The notes below the pieces were generated by a model. That model was not told the origin of the DNA. It did no database searches and saw only the letters and a list, made by a program, of their open reading frames with translations. Position numbers and translations under genes: made by a program. A stretch of 64,000 nt of DNA from Gemella haemolysans (lineage in GTDB: Bacteria > Bacillota > Bacilli > Staphylococcales > Gemellaceae): contig NZ_CP050965.1 in NCBI RefSeq assembly GCF_012273215.1, positions 248,001 to 312,000 on the forward strand, written 5' to 3'. This document shows, piece by piece, positions 54,208 through 61,363 of this stretch. Numbering within the stretch: the first letter of the stretch is position 1; every line of letters starts with the position of its first letter.

Positions 54208-55638
54208 ATGGATAGATTTTTAGAATTATTGACTAACATTAATGACTTTATGTGGACTTATTTCCTTATAGGATTGGTAATGGTAACTGGTATTTATTTT
54301 ACATTTAGTACTAAGTTTATTCAATTTACTTACATTAAAGAAATGTTCAGACTTATTACAGAAAAACCTAAAGTAGGTGAGGACGGAGAACAAAAAGGTG
54401 TTTCTGCTTTCCAAGCATTCACAATATCAGCTGCATCACGAGTAGGTACTGGGACAATTGCAGGTGTTGCGATTGCGATTGCAATGGGTGGTCCTGGTTC
54501 AGTATTTTGGATGTGGATAATGGCACTTTTTGGAGGAGCTTCATCTTTTGCCGAATCAACATTAGCCCAAGTATATAAAGTTCGTGATAGAAAAGGTGTT
54601 TATCGTGGGGGACCTGCTTACTATATGGAAAAAGGTCTTGGACAAAAATGGATGGGTGTGCTATTCGCGATTGTTATTTCAATAACTTATGGTGTAGCTT
54701 TTAACTCAGTTCAAACTAACACTATTGCTCAAGCATTACAAGTATATGACATTAATTCAAATATTGCAGGGATTGCTTTATTAATTCTTACTATTTTCGT
54801 AATTTTTGGTGGAGTAACAAAAGTTGTTAAAATTACTCAATGGTTAGTACCTGTTATGGCAGTAGCGTACTTATTTATCGTATTAGTTATTATGGTTATT
54901 AACATTGACAAATTACCTGGTGTTCTTGCTCAAATCGTGAAATCAGCATTCGGTCTTGAACAAGTAGGTGGTGGAGTAATCGGTATGGGAACATCAATTC
55001 TTTTAGGTATTAAACGTGGTATGTTCACTAACGAAGCTGGTTTAGGATCTACTCCTAACGCAGCAGCAACAGCTGATAGTACTCACCCAGCTAAACAAGG
55101 ATTTATCCAAACTCTAGGAGTTTACTTCGATACATGTTTAGTATGTACAGCAACAGCATTCTTAATTTTACTATATCCTGGTGTTGAATATGGTGCTGAT
55201 AAGTTACAAGGTATCCAACTTACTCAAGCTGCTTTAACTTCACAAGTAGGAAGTATTGGAACAATCTTCTTAATCGTAGCTATTTTCTTATTCGGATATA
55301 GTTCTGTAATTGGTAACTACTATTACGGAGAAACAAACATTCAATACTTACTTCCTAAAAAATGGGCTGTAAATGTTTATCGTGTTATCGTATGTATCTT
55401 TGTATATGTAGGAAGTGTATTAGATTTAAACTTAGTTTGGGGAATTGCCGATGTAACAATGGGTATTATGAGTTTACTTAACTTAATTGCAATTATCGGT
55501 CTTTCTGGTGTAGTTTATGTAGTATTAAAAGACTACGTGAAACAACATAAACAAGGAAAAGATCCAGAGTTCTACCTAGATAACTTACCAATCAAGTTGG
55601 ATAATGCAACTGCATGGAAAAATAAAAAAGAAGATTAA
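54208..55638 (+). CDS. alsT: Alanine or glycine:sodium symporter (AGCS family)
   Basis: 476 aa with about eleven helices. Family motifs: SAFQAFTISAASRVGTGTIAGVA, GGPGSVFWMWIMALFGGASSFAEST and GIKRGMFTNEAGLGSTPNAAATA (each read in parts). Takes up small neutral amino acids with Na+. Several similar paralogs exist per genome in relatives, so the exact substrate (Ala, Gly or Gln) is not certain. Confidence 0.92.
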   Translation: MDRFLELLTNINDFMWTYFLIGLVMVTGIYFTFSTKFIQFTYIKEMFRLITEKPKVGEDGEQKGVSAFQAFTISAASRVGTGTIAGVAIAIAMGGPGSVFWMWIMALFGGASSFAESTLAQVYKVRDRKGVYRGGPAYYMEKGLGQKWMGVLFAIVISITYGVAFNSVQTNTIAQALQVYDINSNIAGIALLILTIFVIFGGVTKVVKITQWLVPVMAVAYLFIVLVIMVINIDKLPGVLAQIVKSAFGLEQVGGGVIGMGTSILLGIKRGMFTNEAGLGSTPNAAATADSTHPAKQGFIQTLGVYFDTCLVCTATAFLILLYPGVEYGADKLQGIQLTQAALTSQVGSIGTIFLIVAIFLFGYSSVIGNYYYGETNIQYLLPKKWAVNVYRVIVCIFVYVGSVLDLNLVWGIADVTMGIMSLLNLIAIIGLSGVVYVVLKDYVKQHKQGKDPEFYLDNLPIKLDNATAWKNKKED

Positions 55639-55645
55639 TATTTAA

Positions 55646-55697
55646 AAAAAGTACTTCAATGATAGAATTAGATTTCTAATCGTTGAAGTACTTTTTG
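55646..55697 (+). terminator. Terminator of the symporter gene
   Basis: AAAGTACTTCAATGAT / AATCGTTGAAGTACTTT, then TTG. Confidence 0.88.
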
Positions 55698-55728
55698 CGT
55701 TTGTTCAGGAAATAATATTTTCTTTTAC

Positions 55729-56026
55729 TTGCATTATAAAAAAAAGTATGTTATTATATTAAACATATTTTAATTATAAAATATATGCGATGAGCCGATA
55801 AGTAGAAGTTCTTGCGTACCGTAGGATACAGAAAAGAAATCAGTGGTTGAGAGATTTCTCCTAGGCAGGACTTTGAAGTAGCCGGTGAGCATTTAGAGTG
55901 AAAGTAAGTAGCTTTAAACGTGGTTAGAGCGTTAATCTTATTAAGTGCTAATGTTATAATTAGAATAAAGGTGGTACCACGGAAACTTTCGTCCTTATGT
56001 AAGGATGGAGGTTATTTTTTTTATCC
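55729..56026 (+). promoter_or_regulatory. Val T-box leader and promoter of valS
   Basis: Promoter TTGCAT (55729-55734), 17 bp, TATTAT (55752-55757). The T-box has stem I with GATAAGTAGAAG (K-turn/AGTA region), distal loop AATCAGTGGTTGAGAGATT and specifier region GAAGTAGCC, so the specifier codon is GUA (Val). The core AAAGGTGGTACCACGG (55968-55982) and a terminator GTCCTTA/TAAGGAT with T8 follow. Uncharged tRNA-Val would switch valS on. Confidence 0.94.
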
Positions 56027-56098
56027 AAAAAATATCACCGACACAATTAGTAAAAGTGAAATAATTAATAATAAAATAAAAATTTAGGAGGAACAGTC

Positions 56099-58741
56099 AT
56101 GACTGAAATGTCTACAAAATATAATCCGACCGAAGTAGAAAATAATCGCTACAACTGGTGGTTGGAAAAAGAAGTTTTTAAAGCTGATAATAAAAGTAAA
56201 AAGAATCCATATACAATTGTAATTCCACCACCAAACGTAACTGGTAAATTACATATTGGACATGCTTGGGATACAACTTTACAAGATATGTTAACACGTT
56301 ACAAACGTCTTAAAGGTTTTGATGTACTTTATCTTCCAGGAATGGACCACGCTGGTATTTCTACACAAGCTAAAGTAGAAGCTAAAATGCGTGAAGAAGG
56401 ATTAAGTCGTTATGACTTAGGTCGTGAAAAATTCTTAGAGCGTGCATGGGAATGGAAAGAGGAATATGCTGGATATATTCGTGCACAATGGGCTAAGCTT
56501 GGATTAGGTTTAGACTATTCAAGAGAAAGATTTACATTAGATGAAGGATTAAACAAAGCAGTTACAAAAATTTTCGTAGATCACTACAATAATGGTACAA
56601 TCTACCGTGGTGAGAAAATTATCAACTGGGACCCAGTTCAAAGAACTGCATTATCTAATATCGAAGTAATTCACAAAGACGTAGAAGGTGCATTCTATCA
56701 CCTTAAATATTTCTTAGCTGATGGAAGTGGAGACTATCTAGAAGTAGCAACTACTCGTCCTGAAACTTTATTCGGAGATACTGCGGTTGCTGTTCACCCT
56801 GAAGATGAAAGATATCAAAAATATATTGGTAAAACAGTTCTTTTACCAGTAACAAACAAAGAAATTCCTGTTATTGCAGATGAATATGTAGAAAAAGATT
56901 TCGGAAGTGGAGTAGTTAAAATAACACCTGCTCACGATCCAAATGACTTTGAAGTAGGAGAACGTCATAACCTAGAACGTATCATCATTATGGATGAAGG
57001 TGCTGTTATGAATGAGCATGCTGATAAGTATAATGGTATGGATCGTTTCGAATGTCGTAAAGCTCTTATCGCTGATTTACAAGAAAGCGGAGTATGCTTC
57101 AAGATTGAAAAACACCTTCACTCAGTAGGTCACTCTGAGCGTAGTGGTGCGGTTGTTGAACCATATCTTTCTAAACAATGGTTTGTTGACATGAAACCTC
57201 TTGCTGATAAAGTATTAGAAAATCAAAAAGATGCAGATAGAAAAGTTAACTTCTATCCACCACGTTTTGAAAATACGTTAAATACTTGGATGGAAAATAT
57301 CCAAGACTGGTGTATTTCACGTCAATTATGGTGGGGACACCGTATTCCAGCATGGTATCACAAAGAAACTGGTGAAGTTTATGTTGATGTAAACCCACCA
57401 AAAGATATTGAAAACTATGTTCAAGATGAAGATGTTCTTGATACTTGGTACTCTTCAGCATTATTCCCATTCTCTACACTAGGATGGCCAGATTTAGAAA
57501 GTGAAGATTTCAAACGTTATTATCCAAACAGCTGTCTAGTAACTGGATATGACATTATCTTCTTCTGGGTTGCTCGTATGGTATTCCAAGGATTAGAATT
57601 TACAGGAACACGTCCATTTGAAGATTGCTTAATCCACGGTTTAGTTCGTGATGAACAAGGTCGTAAGATGAGTAAATCACTTGGTAATGGTGTAGATCCA
57701 ATGGAAGTAATCGAACAATATGGAGCTGATAGCTTACGTTACTTCTTAGCTACTAACTCAACACCGGGTCAAGACTTACGTTATTCAACTGAGAAAATCG
57801 AAGCTAGTTGGAACTATATCAATAAAATTTGGAACGCTTCTCGTTTCGTAATTATGAACCTTGAAGGTTTCGAATACAGTGATATTGATTTAACTGGAGA
57901 AAAAACATTAGCTGATAAATATATCTTAACAAAACTTGCTAAAACTATTGAAGATTTCGAAAGATTATTTGAAAAATATGAATTTGGTGAAGCAAGCCGT
58001 ATTCTATACAACTTCGTATGGGAAGAATTCTGTTCATGGTATATTGAAATTGCTAAAATTTCATTAAATGGTGAAGATGAAGCTGCTAAGAAAACAACTA
58101 AATCTATTTTAGTATATGTACTTGATGCTTCTCTAAAAATGTTACATCCGTTTATGCCATTCGTAACTGAAGAAATCTGGCAACACATTCCTCACACAGG
58201 AAATAGTATTGTAACTAGTGAATTTGCTAAAGTTGATGAAAGTCTAGTATTCGAAAAAGAAACTGAAGATATGCAATTCATCCAAGATGTAATCACAGCA
58301 GTACGTAACATCCGTAGTGAAGTGAATGCCCCTATGTCTCGTGAGATTCCTATTAAAATTAAATACTCACAAGATAGCGTAAAAGAAGTGCTATTAAGTG
58401 GTAGTGCGTACTTAGAAAAATTTGCTCGTCCTAGCGAACTTATTATCGAACGCGAAGTAGAAGCAAGTGAAACTGACATTAGTCGTATCTTACCAGGTGC
58501 TGAAATCTACGTTTCACTAAGTGATTTAATCGATGTAGACAAAGAAAAAGAACGTCTAGGAAAAGAATTAGAAAAATTACAACAAGAATTAGATAGAGTA
58601 AACAAAAAACTATCTAATGAAAAATTTGTTGGTTCTGCTCCAGAAGCGGTTGTAGCTAAAGAAAAAGAAAAACAAGCAACATATCAAGAACAATATGATA
58701 GCGTAAAAGAAAGAATAGCTGCATTAGATAATTTAAAATAG
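56099..58741 (+). CDS. valS: Valyl-tRNA synthetase
   Basis: 880 aa class I synthetase. HIGH-type motif [13 protein letters not shown], editing (CP1) domain with [20 protein letters not shown] loop [14 protein letters not shown], anticodon-binding domain, and a C-terminal coiled coil ([18 protein letters not shown]). Charges tRNA-Val in the cytosol. AGGAGG precedes ATG. Length is normal. Confidence 0.98.
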   Translation: MTEMSTKYNPTEVENNRYNWWLEKEVFKADNKSKKNPYTIVIPPPNVTGKLHIGHAWDTTLQDMLTRYKRLKGFDVLYLPGMDHAGISTQAKVEAKMREEGLSRYDLGREKFLERAWEWKEEYAGYIRAQWAKLGLGLDYSRERFTLDEGLNKAVTKIFVDHYNNGTIYRGEKIINWDPVQRTALSNIEVIHKDVEGAFYHLKYFLADGSGDYLEVATTRPETLFGDTAVAVHPEDERYQKYIGKTVLLPVTNKEIPVIADEYVEKDFGSGVVKITPAHDPNDFEVGERHNLERIIIMDEGAVMNEHADKYNGMDRFECRKALIADLQESGVCFKIEKHLHSVGHSERSGAVVEPYLSKQWFVDMKPLADKVLENQKDADRKVNFYPPRFENTLNTWMENIQDWCISRQLWWGHRIPAWYHKETGEVYVDVNPPKDIENYVQDEDVLDTWYSSALFPFSTLGWPDLESEDFKRYYPNSCLVTGYDIIFFWVARMVFQGLEFTGTRPFEDCLIHGLVRDEQGRKMSKSLGNGVDPMEVIEQYGADSLRYFLATNSTPGQDLRYSTEKIEASWNYINKIWNASRFVIMNLEGFEYSDIDLTGEKTLADKYILTKLAKTIEDFERLFEKYEFGEASRILYNFVWEEFCSWYIEIAKISLNGEDEAAKKTTKSILVYVLDASLKMLHPFMPFVTEEIWQHIPHTGNSIVTSEFAKVDESLVFEKETEDMQFIQDVITAVRNIRSEVNAPMSREIPIKIKYSQDSVKEVLLSGSAYLEKFARPSELIIEREVEASETDISRILPGAEIYVSLSDLIDVDKEKERLGKELEKLQQELDRVNKKLSNEKFVGSAPEAVVAKEKEKQATYQEQYDSVKERIAALDNLK

Positions 58742-58748
58742 TATAGAA

Positions 58749-58800
58749 TGAAAGAGAGTGATTCGAAAATCGTTTAGATTTTATCGAATCACTCTCTTAT
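58749..58800. terminator. Terminator after valS
   Basis: AAGAGAGTGATTCGA / TCGAATCACTCTCTT stem. Its GAGTGATTC arms resemble hairpin 1 of the two-hairpin repeat family. Confidence 0.85.
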
Positions 58801-58838
58801 TCATTATGTAGTAAATAGATGTATAGATTAATTGTAAT

Positions 58839-58876
58839 AAAAAAACTCTAGCTAGTTTTACCTAGCTTAGAGTTTT
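58839..58876. terminator. Terminator-like hairpin next to the 45-aa LPNTG gene
   Basis: AAAACTCTAGCTAG-TTTTA-CCTAGCTTAGAGTTTT with T-runs on both strands; it ends the leftward mini-gene. Confidence 0.85.
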
Positions 58877-59014
58877 TTAATCATCTTTATTATTCTTTTT
58901 TCTCCAGATTAGGAAGAAAATTATTGAAATTATTATGATGATACCAATGTATGCACCATAATTTTTCACTGCTTCCCCTGTATTAGGAAGAGTACTTAGT
59001 GATAGTAGATTCAT
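58877..59014 (-). CDS. Free-standing 45-aa LPNTG sorting-signal peptide
   Basis: The frame encodes MNLLSLSTLPNTGEAVKN, a ~19-residue hydrophobic helix (YIGIIIIISIIFFLIW) and RKKNNKDD: a complete sortase sorting signal with nothing in front. GAGG lies seven bases before ATG (complement of 59012-59014), and a terminator follows. It starts 17 bp after the coiled-coil gene, on the same strand but with that gene's stop between, so it is not simply its C-terminus. It could be a true mini-protein or a remnant of a wall-protein gene. Confidence 0.6.
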   Translation of the reverse strand: MNLLSLSTLPNTGEAVKNYGAYIGIIIIISIIFFLIWRKKNNKDD

Positions 59015-59031
59015 CTTAAAACCTCGTTATA

Positions 59032-59631
59032 TTATTTTTTTTCTTTTTGTTCAGGAGTGTTGTTTAGAACTTCAGTTTCAACACGTTCTTTAACAGAGTC
59101 TAGAGTTTCAGTTGATTTGTTAGTGAAATCTTCAACTTTTTCTTGAACTTTTGCTTCATTAACGTCTTTTTTAATATTTGATACTTGATCTTTAATTTTT
59201 TCGAATGAAGAAAGTGCTTTTTCTTTATAAGCTTCTACTGAAGGTTTGAATTCTTCAACGATTTTTTTTGCATCTCCTAAGTTTTCTTTAACTTCTGAAG
59301 TATATTCTTTTACACTAGATACGTGTTCTTTAATATCTGTTACATTGCTAGATAGTTCTTTTCCGTAATCAACAGCATTATTGTATTTGTTTTCTAAAGC
59401 ATTTTTAGCTTTTTTAAGATTCTTCACTAAGTCGTTGTATAGGTAGATTGCCGCTTCTTCAACACCATTTTTCTTAGTATAGCGAATCATACAACGTGTA
59501 TAACCATAGTAATCTTTAGATTTTTTCTTAACGTATTCAGTGTGTTCTTCAACTTTGTTTGGATTTTTTGAGTAATAGTTAGCAACGGCTATACCTGTAC
59601 CGATTACAAATAATTTTGATAATTTTGACAT
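59032..59631 (-). CDS. Coiled-coil protein with N-terminal membrane helix, unknown
   Basis: 199 aa. A short hydrophobic start (LFVIGTGIAVANYYS) is followed by ~170 residues of Lys/Glu/Val-rich helix with heptad character (EHVSSVKEYTSEVKENLGDA, KVQEKVEDF), similar in style to YtxH- or DUF948-type proteins. Start at ATG 59631 with GAGGAG upstream; the longer in-frame extension has no ribosome-binding site. Probably anchored in the membrane with the coiled coil in the cytosol or wall space; function unknown. Confidence 0.75.
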   Translation of the reverse strand: MSKLSKLFVIGTGIAVANYYSKNPNKVEEHTEYVKKKSKDYYGYTRCMIRYTKKNGVEEAAIYLYNDLVKNLKKAKNALENKYNNAVDYGKELSSNVTDIKEHVSSVKEYTSEVKENLGDAKKIVEEFKPSVEAYKEKALSSFEKIKDQVSNIKKDVNEAKVQEKVEDFTNKSTETLDSVKERVETEVLNNTPEQKEKK

Positions 59632-59800
59632 ACAATTTTCTCCTCGATATATTATTAAATTAATTATATCATATAAACATTTAAATTTAAATAAAATAGA
59701 CAATGAGTAACTCTATTTTAATATATTGGTAATAAAGTAGGATAGTAATGTAGCAGTAATATCATTTAAAATGAAATAATCATACATAATAGATTTTATT

Positions 59801-59854
59801 ATTACACATTAATATAATGTAACTATTGAATTAGTGTGTAATATATTGTATAAT
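59801..59854 (+). promoter_or_regulatory. Promoter and inverted-repeat operator of the ccpN-like gene
   Basis: TTGAAT (59826-59831), 17 bp, TATAAT (59849-59854). An inverted repeat ATTACACATTAAT (59801-59813) / ATTAGTGTGTAAT (59830-59842), one mismatch and 16-bp spacer, overlaps the -35 and spacer. Autoregulation is plausible. Confidence 0.65.
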
Positions 59855-59882
59855 AAAAAATATAATACAAGAAGGAGGAACA

Positions 59883-60500
59883 ATGAAACTTACTGAGAGA
59901 CATAAAGCTATAATTGAAATAGTAAAGAATTATGAGCCGATTACAAGTGATGAGATAGCAGAGAAGCTATCTTTGGGGAAATCTACTTTAAGAAATGATT
60001 TGGCAGTGTTAGGAATGCTAGAAATCTTAGAAGCAAAACCTAATGTAGGATACTATTACAATTATAACTTTTCACCAGGAGAACAACGTGAAGAAATAAA
60101 AAATAAATTAGTTAAAGATGTTATGGGGATAGCAATAACTGCTAAAAGTACAGCGAATTTCTCAGATGTATTATCAAAATTATTTATATATGATGTAGGA
60201 ACAATCTTTATTGTCGATGAAAATAATCACCTCGCAGGTGTAACATCTAGAAAAGATATGTTGAAATTATCAAGAAATGCTGACGGTCAAAATCTTCCAA
60301 TTGTACTAGCGATGACACGTGTACCGAATGTAATATACATATATGAAGATGAATTAGTTAGTGATGCCTTAAGGAAGTTAATTTTACATGAAATTGACTG
60401 CTTACCTGTCGTAAGAGATGAGGATGGCGGCAAGGTGATCGTCGGAAAAATTTCAAAAACTACATTAATTAAATTATTATTGGAAATACTGGAGGGATAA
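59883..60500 (+). CDS. ccpN: CcpN-like HTH-CBS transcriptional repressor
   Basis: 205 aa. N-terminal winged helix (ITSDEIAEKLSLGKSTLRNDLAVL) then two CBS domains (~75-205; IFIVDENNHLAGVTSRKDML and CLPVVRDEDG...VGKISKTTL) that bind adenine nucleotides in relatives. In B. subtilis CcpN represses gluconeogenic genes on glucose. Here its gene lies directly ahead of the PPDK regulatory protein and ppdK genes, which probably are its targets. AAGGAGGA precedes ATG. Confidence 0.9.
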   Translation: MKLTERHKAIIEIVKNYEPITSDEIAEKLSLGKSTLRNDLAVLGMLEILEAKPNVGYYYNYNFSPGEQREEIKNKLVKDVMGIAITAKSTANFSDVLSKLFIYDVGTIFIVDENNHLAGVTSRKDMLKLSRNADGQNLPIVLAMTRVPNVIYIYEDELVSDALRKLILHEIDCLPVVRDEDGGKVIVGKISKTTLIKLLLEILEG

Positions 60501-60501
60501 T

Positions 60502-61311
60502 ATGTTAACTGTACATATAATTTCAGATTCGATAGGGAATACTGCAAAAGATGTTGTAGATGCAGCGTTAGTGCAGTTCTCTTATGGGAAAGCTGATTAT
60601 AAGGTATTGAAGAATTCCAATGTTTGTACGATAGAAAAAATAGATTGTATTATGTCGAATGTAAATGATGGGGATGTAATAGTTCAAACATTGGTAGATA
60701 GTACCTTAGCCGAATACGTAAAGAAAAAAGGGTTAGAAAAAAATATAAAAGTTATAGATTTGCTAAGTGAAATGCTAAACACTTTTGAAGATAAACTTGG
60801 AATAAAATCTGAAGGGAATCCAGGTTTAAACAGAAAAATGGGAACTGAGTACTTCAAAAGGGTTGATGCATTGGAATTTGCTGTGAAGTATGATGATGGA
60901 AAGGATATTAATGGTCTTAAAGAGGCAGATATTGTTATTTTGGGGGTATCAAGAACGTCTAAAACACCATTAAGTTTATATCTAGCAAATAGAAACATTA
61001 AAGTTATGAATGTTCCTATTGTTCAAGATTTAATACTACCAGAGCAATTATATGAAGTAAAAAGAAAGATTATTGGTTTAACAAATTCAGTAGAACAACT
61101 TAATAAGTTGAGGGAAGAAAGACTAAAAACTTTAGGAGTGGATGGAAATACTGATTACACAGATGAAATCCAAATATTTGAAGAATTAGAGTATGCGTTA
61201 GAAATTATGGGGAAAATTGGTTGTCCGATAATAGATGTTCAAAATAAAGCTATAGAGGAAACTGCAGAATTAATAATTGGGATAATGAGAGAACGTGGCT
61301 TAGAAGTTTAA
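60502..61311 (+). CDS. Pyruvate,phosphate dikinase regulatory protein (PDRP, DUF299)
   Basis: 269 aa bifunctional kinase/pyrophosphorylase with P-loop GVSRTSKTPLS and the family N-terminus VHIISDSIGNTAKDV. ADP-dependently phosphorylates a Thr next to the catalytic His of PPDK to switch it off, and removes the phosphate with Pi to switch it on. One base after ccpN and 52 bp before ppdK. Confidence 0.95.
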   Translation: MLTVHIISDSIGNTAKDVVDAALVQFSYGKADYKVLKNSNVCTIEKIDCIMSNVNDGDVIVQTLVDSTLAEYVKKKGLEKNIKVIDLLSEMLNTFEDKLGIKSEGNPGLNRKMGTEYFKRVDALEFAVKYDDGKDINGLKEADIVILGVSRTSKTPLSLYLANRNIKVMNVPIVQDLILPEQLYEVKRKIIGLTNSVEQLNKLREERLKTLGVDGNTDYTDEIQIFEELEYALEIMGKIGCPIIDVQNKAIEETAELIIGIMRERGLEV

Positions 61312-61363
61312 CATTTAAGAAATAATTATATACTGTAACAAAATGTGATGGGGGAATTTTAAA

